From assembly GCA_016790225.1 (NCBI GenBank), contig JAEUOZ010000061.1, forward strand, positions 1-64,000: DNA of 64,000 nucleotides, in the 5' to 3' direction. This DNA is from Rubrivivax sp. Its GTDB lineage: Bacteria; Pseudomonadota; Gammaproteobacteria; Burkholderiales; Burkholderiaceae. This document shows positions 8,731 through 17,388 of the stretch, in pieces. The notes under the pieces were generated by a model. That model was not told where the DNA came from and made no database searches. It saw only the letters and a program-made list of their open reading frames with translations. Within the stretch, counting starts at the first letter, position 1. Each line of letters starts with the position of its first letter. A program made the translations under genes and the position numbers.

Positions 8731-10452
8731 TCAGAAGATGCCCGGCTCGGGCGTCTCGCCTTCGCCGTCAAGGAAATCGAGATCGGCGCCTTCATGCGCC
8801 TGGCGCACGTGCTGCTGGTACAGGCGCGTCCAGCCGCGGGTGAAGGGCTGCACCGGCGGCTGCCAGCTCGCGCGGCGCCGCGCGAGCTCGGCCTCGTCGA
8901 CCTGCATGTCGAGCCGGCGGCCAGCCACGTCGAGCTCGATCAAGTCGCCGGTCTGCACCAGCGCCAGCGGCCCGCCGACGGCGCTCTCGGGGCTGACGTG
9001 CAGCACGCAGCTGCCGTAGTGCGTGCCGCTCATGCGCGCGTCCGAGATGCGCACCAGGTCTCGCACGCCACGGTTCAGCAGCTTGCGGGGGATCGGCAGG
9101 CCACCCCATTCGGGCATGCCCGGCGCCCCCACGGGGCCGGCGTTGCGCAGCACCAGCACGGTGTTCTCGTCGCAGTCCAGCTGCTCGTCGGCCATGGCGG
9201 CCAGCATCTGCGGCTGGCTGTCGAAGACCAGCGCCCGGCCGCTGTGCTGCATCAGGCGCGGATCGGCGGCGCTGGGCTTGATGACCGCGCCGTGCGGCGC
9301 CAGATTGCCGCGCAGCACAGCCAGTGCCGGGCGGTCGCTGATGGGGCGATCCAGCGGCCGGATGGTCTCTTCGTCCAGCACCTCGGCCGCGTCCACGGCG
9401 GCGCGCAAGGGCTGGCCGGTACAGGTCAGCTCATCCAGGTGCAGCTGCTCGCGGATGCGGCTCATCAGCGCCGGCAGGCCACCCGCGTAGTAGAAGTCTT
9501 CCATCAGCCCCGCGCCGCTGGGGAAGAGGTTGGCCAGCACCGGCACACGACGCGCCACGGCATCCAGATCGTCCAGCGACAGCGCCACGCGCGCGCGCCG
9601 CGCCATCGCGATGATGTGCACGGCGGCGTTGGTGCTGCCGCCCAGGGCCATCTGCACGGCGGCGCCATTCAGGAAGGATGCCCGCGTGAGCATGCGCTGC
9701 GGCGTGAGGTCTTCCCAGATCATCTGCACGATGCGCTCGCCGCAGCGCGCGGCCATGCGCGGGTGGGAGGCGTCCATCGCCGGAATGCTGGTGCTGCCGG
9801 GCAGGCAGAAGCCCAGCGCCTCGGCGATGCCGGTCATGGTGCTGGCCGTGCCCATGGTGTTGCAGGTGCCGGGGCTGCGCGTCATGCGCGCTTCCAGCTG
9901 CACCCACTCGTCGCCGCTGATGCGGCCGGCCTGGCGCTCGTCCCAGAACATGCGGGTATGCGTGCCGGCGCCCACCTGGCGGCCGCGGTAGCGATCGTTG
10001 AGCATCGGCCCGGCCGGGCAGTAGATGGCCGGGATGCCCATGCTGATGGCGCCCATCAGCAGGCCCGGGGTGGTCTTGTCGCAGCCACCCATCAGCACGA
10101 CCCCGTCGATCGGGTGCGAGCGCAGCAGCTCTTCGCATTCCATCGCGAGGAAGTTGCGATAGAGCATGGTGGTGGGCTTGACCATCACCTCGCCCAGGCT
10201 CATGGCCGGCAGTTCGAAGGGCATGCCCCCGGCCAGCAGCACACCGCGACGCACGGCCTCTGCCCGCTCGCGCAGGTGCGCATGGCAGGGCGACAGATCG
10301 CTCCAGGTGTTGATGATGCCGATGATGGGGCGCTCGAGAACGTCCTCGCGCCGCAGGCCCATCTGCTGCATGCGCTGCCGGTGCGCAAATCCGCGCATGC
10401 CTTGATCGGCATACCAGCGACGGCTGCGCAGTTCGTCCAGCTTGCGGGTCAT
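8731..10452 (-). CDS. IlvD/Edd-family sugar-acid dehydratase (arabinonate dehydratase-like)
   Basis: 573 residues. Cluster-binding cysteines are in SPCHAHL, GGCDKTTPG and GTCNTMGTAST; also visible are GPMLNDRYRG, GGSTNAAVH, NLAPHGAVIKPSA and RISDARMSGTHYG. The family binds an Fe-S cluster and Mg2+ and dehydrates 2,3-dihydroxy acids. The opening RSRRWYADQG and the closing GADLDFL pattern resemble L-arabinonate and related pentonate/hexonate dehydratases more than IlvD. It is the first gene of the operon and faces the regulator gene across a 139-base control region. Substrate assignment is by resemblance and context. Confidence 0.87.
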   Translation of the reverse strand: MTRKLDELRSRRWYADQGMRGFAHRQRMQQMGLRREDVLERPIIGIINTWSDLSPCHAHLRERAEAVRRGVLLAGGMPFELPAMSLGEVMVKPTTMLYRNFLAMECEELLRSHPIDGVVLMGGCDKTTPGLLMGAISMGIPAIYCPAGPMLNDRYRGRQVGAGTHTRMFWDERQAGRISGDEWVQLEARMTRSPGTCNTMGTASTMTGIAEALGFCLPGSTSIPAMDASHPRMAARCGERIVQMIWEDLTPQRMLTRASFLNGAAVQMALGGSTNAAVHIIAMARRARVALSLDDLDAVARRVPVLANLFPSGAGLMEDFYYAGGLPALMSRIREQLHLDELTCTGQPLRAAVDAAEVLDEETIRPLDRPISDRPALAVLRGNLAPHGAVIKPSAADPRLMQHSGRALVFDSQPQMLAAMADEQLDCDENTVLVLRNAGPVGAPGMPEWGGLPIPRKLLNRGVRDLVRISDARMSGTHYGSCVLHVSPESAVGGPLALVQTGDLIELDVAGRRLDMQVDEAELARRRASWQPPVQPFTRGWTRLYQQHVRQAHEGADLDFLDGEGETPEPGIF

Positions 10453-10528
10453 GGCTTGCGTCGGTCCTCAGGCTTGTCTCGGGCCTGCCGCGGCGCCCTG
10501 CAAGGGTTAGTCCGCGGCTGCTGTTTTC

Positions 10529-10544
10529 GTGTTACCGCTAACAT
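10529..10544. promoter_or_regulatory. GntR-like (LacI-family) operator between dehydratase and regulator genes
   Basis: The sequence GTGTTACCGCTAACAT contains the inverted repeat TGTTA-N4-TAACA (10530-10543). It is close to the ATGTTA-N4-TAACAT operator of the E. coli gluconate repressor GntR, a LacI-family protein similar to the regulator encoded next. It sits midway between the divergent start codons (10452 and 10592). A wider pair, GGGTTAG at 10504-10510 and CTAACCC at 10576-10582, flanks it and may hold further half-sites. It is probably the operator of the divergent regulator. Confidence 0.65.
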
Positions 10545-10591
10545 TGCCTGAAGCTGACAAGTTCGTCCATGCTCGCTAACCCTGGTGTCTG

Positions 10592-11743
10592 ATGGCTGAG
10601 CACCCGTTGCCCCCTCTGGATCCGATCGCGCCGGACGCGGATGCCGCGCTGCCGGCCCCTGGCGCGCGGCAGAGCCGGCGCGGGCACGGACGTGTCACGC
10701 TGCGGGATGTGGCGCGCGCGGCAGGCGTCACCTCGATCACGGTCTCGCGCTTCCTGCGCGAGCCGCAGCTGGTGGCCGGCGAGACCGCCGACCGCATCCG
10801 CCTGGCGCTGGCCGGCACCGGCTATGTGCCCAATCGCCAGGCCGGGCTGCTGGCCAGCGGCGTCTCCAACATCGTCGCGACGCTGCTGCCCAACCTGGCC
10901 AACTCGATCTTTGCCGAAACCGCGCAGGGCCTCTCAGACACGCTGCAGGCGGCCGGCTACGAGCAACTGATCGCCGCCACGGGCTACTCGCTGGAGCGTG
11001 AGGAAGAACAGTTGCGCGCCTTGCTGGGCTGGCGGCCGGCGGCGGTGGTGGTCACCGGACGGCGTCACTCGGTCGGCGCCCACGCGCTGCTGGAAGCCGC
11101 GCAGGCCGCCGGCACGCCGGTGATCGAAGTCTGGGACCATCCCTGGGCCGACGAGCCCGCGGCCGCGCCGCGCTACACGCAGGTGGGCTTCAGCCACGAT
11201 GCCATCGGCCGCGCGATGGCCGAGCACCTGCTGGCAGCCGGCCATCGCCAGCTGGTCTACGTGGACAGCGGGGTGCTGGAAGACTACCGCGCGCATGAAC
11301 GCGGCCTGGCCTTTGTCGAGCGTGCGCGGGAAGCAGGCGCGCAGGCGCGGGTCCGGGTTGCGCCCGCGGGCGACCCCTTCGATGCCGGCCGGCAGGTGCT
11401 GCGGGCCCTGTGGCCCGAGGCCGCGCAAGCCTCCGCACGGCGCGTGGCGCGCCCTTCGGCGGCCGCCTTTGCCAACGACCACCTCGCGTGCGGCGCCCTG
11501 CTCGAGGCCCAGGAGCGCGGCATCGAGGTACCGGGGCAGCTCGCCTTGCTGGGCTTTGGCGACTTCGCGCTGGCGCGGCAGCTGCAACCGGCCCTTTCCA
11601 GTGTCTCGCTGCCGCGCTATGAGATCGGCGTGAAGGCCGCACAGGCCTTGCTGCACCCCTTGACGGGGCGAGGCCGCGCGCCGTCTTTCGAGCTGCCTTG
11701 GCGCATCGTCCCGCGTCGCAGCACGGGCGCGTTGCCGCGATAG
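10592..11743 (+). CDS. LacI/GntR-type transcriptional regulator of the sugar operon
   Basis: 383 residues. The helix-turn-helix reads VTLRDVARAAGVTSITVSRF at about residues 36-55, followed by the hinge helix region VPNRQAGLLASG and a periplasmic-binding-protein-like effector domain ending LPRYEIGVKAAQALL. The helix-turn-helix and operator resemble the gluconate repressor branch of the LacI family. The first 35 residues are an unusual Asp/Pro/Ala-rich extension, so a later start is possible. It is divergent from the dehydratase-aldolase-ABC operon and is its most likely repressor, with the sugar acid or its keto-deoxy product as inducer. Confidence 0.88.
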   Translation: MAEHPLPPLDPIAPDADAALPAPGARQSRRGHGRVTLRDVARAAGVTSITVSRFLREPQLVAGETADRIRLALAGTGYVPNRQAGLLASGVSNIVATLLPNLANSIFAETAQGLSDTLQAAGYEQLIAATGYSLEREEEQLRALLGWRPAAVVVTGRRHSVGAHALLEAAQAAGTPVIEVWDHPWADEPAAAPRYTQVGFSHDAIGRAMAEHLLAAGHRQLVYVDSGVLEDYRAHERGLAFVERAREAGAQARVRVAPAGDPFDAGRQVLRALWPEAAQASARRVARPSAAAFANDHLACGALLEAQERGIEVPGQLALLGFGDFALARQLQPALSSVSLPRYEIGVKAAQALLHPLTGRGRAPSFELPWRIVPRRSTGALPR

Positions 11744-11787
11744 GCGCACCCCCGCTTGGGGGGTGATGATCGTGATAGCGTGCCGTG

Positions 11788-11806
11788 ATCCAGGTCACAC
11801 CTGGAT
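11788..11806. promoter_or_regulatory. Perfect palindrome upstream of the glycosyltransferase cluster
   Basis: ATCCAGGT-CAC-ACCTGGAT forms an 8-bp perfect inverted repeat. A second, longer potential hairpin follows, pairing TTCTGGGG at about 11832-11839 with CCCCAGAA at about 11866-11873. Both lie in the 174-base gap between the LacI-type regulator and the glycosyltransferase gene. They may be an operator and a leader structure; no T-run marks a terminator. No regulator can be assigned. Confidence 0.35.
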
Positions 11807-11917
11807 ACGGTCTGGTGCCACGCAGCACCAGTGTTCTGGGGGTCGGTCGGCCACGCCGGGCACCCCAGAATACCGACCCTCGCATCCCCCGAAATTACGA
11901 CTCGAGGTCCCTGCTCC

Positions 11918-12871
11918 GTGAATTCCGTCTCTACCAACGCCCCGAAGGTCATCGCCCTGGTGCTCACCTGGAACGACACCGAGATGACGGCGCGCTGTCT
12001 GGAGTCCGTTCTTGCACTGGACTATCCCAATCTCGGCGTGATCCTGGTCGACAACGGCACGGTGCCTCCGGCCTGCCCGATCCTGAAGGCGCGATTTCCC
12101 TCGATCGAAACCATCCAGCTGCCCGAGAACACCGGGTTCACCGGCGGCAACAACCGCGGGCTGACCCGGGCGCTGGAGATGGGCGCCGACTACATCTTCC
12201 TGCTCAACAACGACACCATCGTTCACCGCGACTCGGCGCGCGAACTCGTGCGCGTGATGGAAGAGCGCCGGGACATCGGCCAGGCCAGCGCCATCCTGCT
12301 CGATCCGGGCGAAGCGCAGACCATCGGCTTCACCACCATCCACCTGAACCGCACGCTCACCTGGCAGACACGCGAAGGCGAAGGCGAAAAGCTCGGCCCC
12401 CAGCACCGCCGCAACTACGACACGGATTTTGTGCCCGCCTGCGCCGTGATGCTGCGCCCGGCCGCGCTGCGCCAGATCGGCCTGTTCGACGAGACGCTGT
12501 TCACCAACTGGGAAGACTACGACTTCTGCTGCCGCCTGGCCGATGGCGGCTGGAAGACCGTCATGGTCGGCACCGCGGAAGTGATCCACGCCCACGGCGC
12601 CACCACGGGCCGCATCTCCCCCTTCATCACCTACCTGGGCACGCGCAACCGCCTGATCTGCCTGTTCCGCTACGGCAAGCCCTGGGCCATCCTGCTGCGA
12701 TCACCCCGCATCCTGCGCCAGTTCTACTGGCAGATGAAGGGCTACGGCCTCACCAACTGGCCGGCTCACCGGGCTTTCCTGCGCGGGGTGGTCGATTTCC
12801 TCACCGGCGTGCGTGGCAAGGGCAACGTGCCGACCGAGCGCCGCGACCGCATCAAGACCGAAGCGGCCTGA
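11918..12871 (+). CDS. Family 2 glycosyltransferase
   Basis: 317 residues from the GTG at 11918, chosen because it opens directly into VIALVLTWNDTEMTARCLES, the first strand of the GT-A fold. The nucleotide-sugar and metal region reads FLLNNDTIVH, and further marks are FVPACAVMLRPAAL, FDETLFTNWEDYDFCCRLAD and a C-terminal amphipathic or membrane-associated segment. The pattern fits rhamnosyltransferase-like GT2 enzymes that build cell-surface polysaccharide. It is followed by sugar-nucleotide epimerase and reductase genes, which probably supply its donor. An upstream ATG at 11831 would add a poorly conserved 29-residue leader. Confidence 0.85.
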   Translation: MNSVSTNAPKVIALVLTWNDTEMTARCLESVLALDYPNLGVILVDNGTVPPACPILKARFPSIETIQLPENTGFTGGNNRGLTRALEMGADYIFLLNNDTIVHRDSARELVRVMEERRDIGQASAILLDPGEAQTIGFTTIHLNRTLTWQTREGEGEKLGPQHRRNYDTDFVPACAVMLRPAALRQIGLFDETLFTNWEDYDFCCRLADGGWKTVMVGTAEVIHAHGATTGRISPFITYLGTRNRLICLFRYGKPWAILLRSPRILRQFYWQMKGYGLTNWPAHRAFLRGVVDFLTGVRGKGNVPTERRDRIKTEAA

Positions 12872-12962
12872 CCGCCTCACTCGCCCAAGCGGCCCGATCG
12901 CCGCGCCGGGCCAGCCCCCGAACACCGTCTTCATCCTTCATCTTCAGCACCTGCAGGCTCCC

Positions 12963-13532
12963 ATGAAAGTCACGATCCAGGAAACCCCGATCCGCGATGT
13001 ACTCGTCGTCTCACCGCAAGTCTTCCAGGACGAGCGCGGCTTCTTCATGGAGGTCTTCCGCCAGGACGAATACGCCAGCGTCGGCCAGGTGCCGACCCAG
13101 TTTGTGCAGTTCAACCATTCGGGCTCGGTCAAGAACACCGTGCGCGGCCTGCACTTCCAGTGGGAGCCGCCGATGGGCAAGCTGATGCGCGTGGCCAAGG
13201 GCACCGCCTTCCTGGTGGCCGTGGACATCCGCAAGGGCTCGCCCACGCTGGGCCAGCACTTCGCCATCACGCTGTCCGAATCCGATCGCAAGCTGGTCTG
13301 GGCCCCGGCCGGCTTTGCCCGCGGTTTCGCGGTGCTCAGCGACTTCGCCGAGATCGAGTACCTGACGACCGGCACCTACAGCAACAAGGCCGAATCCGGC
13401 GTGCTCTGGAACGACCCCGAGATCGGTATCGACTGGCCGGTGAAGGAGCCCATCCTGTCCGGCAAGGACGCCGTGGCACAGCCGCTGTCCCAGTGGCTGG
13501 CCAATCCCGATTCCAACCACTTCACCTACTGA
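12963..13532 (+). CDS. dTDP-4-dehydrorhamnose 3,5-epimerase-like protein
   Basis: 189 residues of the RmlC cupin fold: FQDERGFFMEVFRQDEY, the catalytic-His segment VRGLHFQWEPPMGKL, VAVDIRKGSPT, WAPAGFARGFAVLSD and YLTTGTYSNKAESGVLWNDP. RmlC epimerises C3 and C5 of a dTDP-4-keto-6-deoxyhexose. The cluster also has an RmlD-like reductase but no visible RmlA or RmlB, so either these are elsewhere or the sugar differs from rhamnose. It follows the glycosyltransferase by 91 bases in the same direction. Confidence 0.85.
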   Translation: MKVTIQETPIRDVLVVSPQVFQDERGFFMEVFRQDEYASVGQVPTQFVQFNHSGSVKNTVRGLHFQWEPPMGKLMRVAKGTAFLVAVDIRKGSPTLGQHFAITLSESDRKLVWAPAGFARGFAVLSDFAEIEYLTTGTYSNKAESGVLWNDPEIGIDWPVKEPILSGKDAVAQPLSQWLANPDSNHFTY

Positions 13533-13569
13533 TCGCCGCCCCGCTGCGCACCTCCACGGAAACTGCACC

Positions 13570-14544
13570 ATGAAGATCTTCATTGCCGGCGGCGCCGGCT
13601 ACATCGGCTCTGTTCTGACCCCCAAGCTGCTGGCCCGCGGCTACGACGTGGACGTGATGGATCTGCTGTGGTTCGGCAACCATCTGCCGGCTGCCGCGAA
13701 GCTGCGCAAGGGCGACGTGATGGATCTCAAGGAAGACGATCTCAAGGGCTACGACTGCGTGATCTTCCTGGCCGGCCTGTCCAACGACCCGATGGCCGAG
13801 TACTCGCCGGCGCGCAACTTCGTCGAAAACGCCTCGGCGCCGGCCTACCTGGCCTACATCGCCAAGCGTGCCGGCGTGAAGCGCTTCATCCACGGCGGCT
13901 CCTGCTCGGTCTATGGCTACACGGTCAACGAGCTGTACGACGAGACCGCGCCGACCACCTGCGCCTACCCCTACGGCATTTCCAAGCTTCAAGGTGAGTA
14001 CGGTGCCCTGCAGATGGCCGACGAGAGCTTTTCCGTCATCGGCTTCCGCCAGGGTACGGTGAGCGGCTTTTCGCCTCGCATGCGCCTGGATCTGGTGATC
14101 AACACGATGTTCAAGTCCGCCATCCAGGACAAGGTCATCACCGTCAACAACCCGGCCATCTGGCGCCCGGTGCTGGCCATCCGCGATGCGGCCGACGCCT
14201 ATGTGCGTGCGATCGAGTCCACGCAGGAAGTGTCCGGCGTGTTCAACATCGCTTCGGGCAACTACACCATCGGCGAGATCGCCGACCTGGTGAACGAAGG
14301 CGTGCGCGAGTACCTGGGCGTCGATTCCAAGATCATCGTGAAAAACATCCAGGACTTCCGCAACTACAAGGTCTCGGCAGAAAAGGCCAAGCGCATCCTC
14401 AGCTTCAACCCGCGCTTCGACGCCAAGGACATCGTGAAGGACCTGGTCGACAACCTCGATCAGTTCAAGGACTTCACGCGCCCCGAGTACTACAACATCC
14501 GCACCTTCAAGGAACTCGACGCCTCGGCGCCGGGCAAGGCCTGA
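13570..14544 (+). CDS. NAD-dependent sugar-nucleotide epimerase/dehydratase
   Basis: 324-residue extended SDR. Visible are the Rossmann motif GGAGYIGSVL at the N-terminus, catalytic S (GGSCSVYGY) and the YxxxK pair in YPYGISKLQGEY, and a GVFNIASGNYTIGEIADLV substrate region. It resembles epimerases found with surface-polysaccharide genes rather than canonical RmlB. It probably acts on a nucleotide-linked sugar between the RmlC-like and RmlD-like enzymes encoded on either side. The downstream gene starts three bases after its stop, so the two are co-translated. The exact reaction cannot be read from sequence. Confidence 0.82.
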   Translation: MKIFIAGGAGYIGSVLTPKLLARGYDVDVMDLLWFGNHLPAAAKLRKGDVMDLKEDDLKGYDCVIFLAGLSNDPMAEYSPARNFVENASAPAYLAYIAKRAGVKRFIHGGSCSVYGYTVNELYDETAPTTCAYPYGISKLQGEYGALQMADESFSVIGFRQGTVSGFSPRMRLDLVINTMFKSAIQDKVITVNNPAIWRPVLAIRDAADAYVRAIESTQEVSGVFNIASGNYTIGEIADLVNEGVREYLGVDSKIIVKNIQDFRNYKVSAEKAKRILSFNPRFDAKDIVKDLVDNLDQFKDFTRPEYYNIRTFKELDASAPGKA

Positions 14545-14547
14545 ACG

Positions 14548-15411
14548 ATGAAAGTCGCCATCCTGGGAGCCAACGGCCAGCTCGGCAGCGACATCGCGGC
14601 CGCCTACACGCAGGCCGGCCATGAGGTCCTGCCGCTCACGCACGAGACGATCGAGGTGGCCGATCTGGCCTCGGTGCGCGCGGCGCTGGAAGGCGCGCGG
14701 CCCGATGCCGTGATCAACACCTCGGCAATGCACAACGTCGAGGCCTGCGAGGCCGATCCGGCGAAGTCCTTCGCCGTCAACGGCATCGGCGCGCGCAACC
14801 TGGCGGTGGTGACGCGTGAACTCGGCAGTTATCTGATCCACTTCAGCACCGACTACGTGGTCGATGGCCTGAAGGGGGAGCCGTATGTCGAGACCGATCT
14901 CGCGCGGCCCTTGAATGTCTACGGCAATACCAAGCTGGCCGGAGAGCACTTCGTGCTGGCCGAGAACCCCGAGCGCGGCGCCGTGGTGCGCATCTCCGGC
15001 GTCTACGGCATGAATCCCTGCCGCGCCAAGGGCGGCATGAACTTCATCCGCCTGATGCTCAAGCTCGCCAAGGAGCGCGACGAGATCCGCGTGGTGGACG
15101 ACGAGGTGCTGACCCCCACCTTCACTGAAGACATCGCCCGGCAAACGCTTGAGCTCACGGGCGTGCGCCCGGCCGGGCTCTTCCACGCCACCTCTCAGGG
15201 TGCCTGCTCCTGGCACGCCTTTGCCAGCCGCATCTTCGATCGCGTGGGCATGGGCCACAAGCTGCACAAGGCGCGGCCCGGCGAGTTTCCGGCCAAGGTC
15301 AAGCGCCCCAGCTACTCCGTGCTGGACAACGCCGCGCTGCGCACGCTGGGCATCGATGTCATGCCCAGCTGGCAGGACGCGCAGGATCGCTACCTGAACC
15401 GCCTGCTCTGA
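14548..15411 (+). CDS. dTDP-4-dehydrorhamnose reductase-like (RmlD family)
   Basis: 287 residues. The N-terminus MKVAILGANGQLGSDIA binds NAD(P)H. VINTSAMHNVEACEADP, the active-site region STDYVVDG, VYGNTKLAGEHFV and the C-terminal RPSYSVLDNAALR are hallmarks of RmlD. RmlD reduces the 4-keto group in the last step of dTDP-L-rhamnose synthesis. In the canonical RmlD motif the third position of N-T-A-A-Y/H-x-V is Ala; here it is Ser followed by Ala-Met-His, a mild variation. It ends the four-gene sugar cluster and is convergent with the Bug receptor gene, which ends 16 bases away. Confidence 0.87.
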   Translation: MKVAILGANGQLGSDIAAAYTQAGHEVLPLTHETIEVADLASVRAALEGARPDAVINTSAMHNVEACEADPAKSFAVNGIGARNLAVVTRELGSYLIHFSTDYVVDGLKGEPYVETDLARPLNVYGNTKLAGEHFVLAENPERGAVVRISGVYGMNPCRAKGGMNFIRLMLKLAKERDEIRVVDDEVLTPTFTEDIARQTLELTGVRPAGLFHATSQGACSWHAFASRIFDRVGMGHKLHKARPGEFPAKVKRPSYSVLDNAALRTLGIDVMPSWQDAQDRYLNRLL

Positions 15412-15427
15412 GCGGCGGCGGCCGGCC

Positions 15428-16408
15428 TCAATCCAGCTGGAGCTTTCGCTGGCGGATCACGCCGGACCATTTGTCGCTCTCGGCCTTGATGAAGGCGGCG
15501 AACTCCGGCGCGCCGCGCGGCATCACCTCGGATCCCGCTTCGGCGAAGCGCGACTTCACCTCGGCGCGTGCGAGGACCTTGCCCAGCTCGGCGGCCAGGC
15601 GATCGACGATGTCGCGCGGCATGCCGGCCGGTCCGACCAGCCCCTGAAATCCCGCCGCCTCCATGCCGGCAAAGCCTTGCTCGCGCACGGTGAGCACATC
15701 CGGCAGGTTGACATCGCGGCGCGCGCCGGTGACGGCCAGGGCCTTGAGGCGCCCGCCCTTGACCTGCGGCAGCAGCACCGTGCCGGCATCGATCAGCAGA
15801 TGAGTCTGTCCGCCGATGAGATCCTGCACCGCCGGAGCGCTGCCCTTGTAGGGCACGTGCAGCAGTTCCAGACCCGCCACTGAATTCAAGAGTTCGCCAT
15901 TGAGGTGCGTGGACGAGCCGATGCCGCCGCTGGCGAAATTGGCCTTGCCGGCCTGGGCCTTGGCCCATTCGACAAAGCCCTTGAGATCGCGCGCGGGGTG
16001 ATCGGCACGCGTGGCGGCGATGTAGCCAGATTCGGCGATCTGGCCGATGAAGCTGAAGGCCTTGAGCGGATCGTAGGGCTGGCGGGCCTGCAGATAGGGC
16101 GCAATGGCGAAGGGCCCGGTGTTGGCGATCAGCAGCGTGTAGCCATCTGGCGCCGCGCGCGCGAGCTCTGTGGCAGCCAGCACACCCCCGGCGCCGGGCT
16201 TGTACTCGATGACCACCGGCTGGCCCAGGGCGGCCTCCAGCCCGGGCTGGATGGCGCGGGCGGTGAAGTCGATGCCGCCGCCCGGCGGAAAACCCACGAT
16301 CAGCTTGATGGGACGGGCCGGCCAGCCCGCCTGTGCCCAGCTGCGTGAGCCGGCCCAGCTGCCCAGCAGCGAGGCTGCCACGAGGCTCAATCCTTGTCGA
16401 CGCCGCAT
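15428..16408 (-). CDS. Bug-family tripartite tricarboxylate transporter receptor (orphan)
   Basis: 326-residue periplasmic receptor. The signal peptide is MRRRQGLSLVAASLLGSWAGSRSWAQA. The signature VGFPPGGGIDFTARAIQPGL is followed by VVIEYKPGAGGVLAATELA, HVPYKGSAPAVQDLIGGQ and MPRDIVDRLAAELGKVL. Bug proteins bind carboxylates for TctAB-type transporters, and in Burkholderiales most are encoded without membrane partners, as here. The start at 16406-16408 opens the signal peptide directly. Ligand unknown. A methyltransferase gene in the same orientation ends 56 bases upstream, with no obvious functional link. Confidence 0.88.
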   Translation of the reverse strand: MRRRQGLSLVAASLLGSWAGSRSWAQAGWPARPIKLIVGFPPGGGIDFTARAIQPGLEAALGQPVVIEYKPGAGGVLAATELARAAPDGYTLLIANTGPFAIAPYLQARQPYDPLKAFSFIGQIAESGYIAATRADHPARDLKGFVEWAKAQAGKANFASGGIGSSTHLNGELLNSVAGLELLHVPYKGSAPAVQDLIGGQTHLLIDAGTVLLPQVKGGRLKALAVTGARRDVNLPDVLTVREQGFAGMEAAGFQGLVGPAGMPRDIVDRLAAELGKVLARAEVKSRFAEAGSEVMPRGAPEFAAFIKAESDKWSGVIRQRKLQLD

Positions 16409-16464
16409 GTCTGTCTCCTTATGGTGTGGAAGCTGACTGGCGGCATCAGCATGGGGCTGGGCCG

Positions 16465-17235
16465 TCAGACCGGCTTGATCAGATAGTCCCAGCGCGAGAG
16501 CGAGGTGCCGGTCACCTCTTCGGTCGGGAAACCCCGCGCCTGCAGGCCATTCTTGCGGCACATCTCGACAAAGACCACGTCGGGAAAAACCAGGCTGTGC
16601 TCGGACGGGATGATGATGGGCTCGATCTCCAGCATCACGCGCAGGCGCTGCAGGCCGTAGCGCAGCAGGCTGGACGGCAGCTGCACGATGCCGTCCTGCT
16701 GAAAGCGCCGGCGCAGACGGCCCCAGGTGCTCAGCGGCGGGGGCACGAGGCTCCATTCCTCGACGATCGCGATGTCGCTGATGAAGATGGTCGCGCCAGG
16801 CTTGGCCACGCGCCGGATCTCGGCCAGCGACTGCAGGCATTCCTCCACCGTCTCCTGCAGCAGGAAGGCGCCGGTCATGGTGATCTTGTCGAAGGACGCG
16901 TCCTCGAAGGGCAGCTTGCAGGCCATCGCGCAGACAAAGCGCACGTTGGGCCGATCGGCAAAGCGGCTGGCCACGCGCTCGACCAGGGCGGGCGAGACAT
17001 CGGTGCCCACGCATTCACGCACGCGGGCGTGGATGCGGTCGAACAGCAGGCCCTTGCCGGCGCTGATGTCCAGCACGCGATCGCCGGGCTGGAAATCGAC
17101 CAGCCGCAGCACCTTGTCGATGCGAAACGCTGTCGAACGGGGGCCGTCACCGGCCAGCTGGTAATCGTCCTTCAGGTGCTTGGCACGCAGCTCGTACTCG
17201 TGGGCGCGCGTCGTCGCCTTGATGATCCTGACCAA
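16465..17235 (-). CDS. Class I SAM-dependent methyltransferase
   Basis: 256 residues. Motif I reads DRVLDISAGKGLLFDRI (the usual glycine-rich D-x-G-x-G is DISAGKG), then VGTDVSP, PFEDASFDKITMTGAFLLQETVEECL (motifs II-III) and AKPGATIFISDIAIVEEW. These match Methyltransf_11/UbiE-like small-molecule methyltransferases. The C-terminal 90 residues carry no recognisable substrate-specific motif. The start at 17233-17235 gives MVRIIKATTRAHEYELRAK. The neighbours are a Bug receptor and the GntR regulator of the sulfolactate cluster; neither explains its substrate. Confidence 0.8.
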   Translation of the reverse strand: MVRIIKATTRAHEYELRAKHLKDDYQLAGDGPRSTAFRIDKVLRLVDFQPGDRVLDISAGKGLLFDRIHARVRECVGTDVSPALVERVASRFADRPNVRFVCAMACKLPFEDASFDKITMTGAFLLQETVEECLQSLAEIRRVAKPGATIFISDIAIVEEWSLVPPPLSTWGRLRRRFQQDGIVQLPSSLLRYGLQRLRVMLEIEPIIIPSEHSLVFPDVVFVEMCRKNGLQARGFPTEEVTGTSLSRWDYLIKPV

Positions 17236-17388
17236 GGGGTTCCTCCGGGTGTCGTGTGTGTCTGGCGGGCGCGGGCCGGGCGCGCAGGCGGACAGATCCG
17301 CTGCCAGGATCGTAGCCGCTGGACATGACGGCCATCAGGTCGGGCAAGCCCTGCAGCACCCCCTGTGGGGTTGGGGGTGGCGGGCGGC

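Noticed and set aside
8536..10551. Open frame of 671 codons on the plus strand across the dehydratase gene
   Set aside because: The minus-strand dehydratase has all family motifs. The plus-strand frame is a composition effect with no motif.
13522..15267. Open frame of 581 codons on the minus strand across the epimerase and reductase genes
   Set aside because: It spans two convincing genes and their junction and resembles reverse-complement shadow protein.
17345..17385. GC-rich inverted repeat (CACCCCC with GGGGGTG) as terminator of the GntR gene
   Set aside because: No T-tract on the relevant strand, and the repeat is a low-complexity C/G run.
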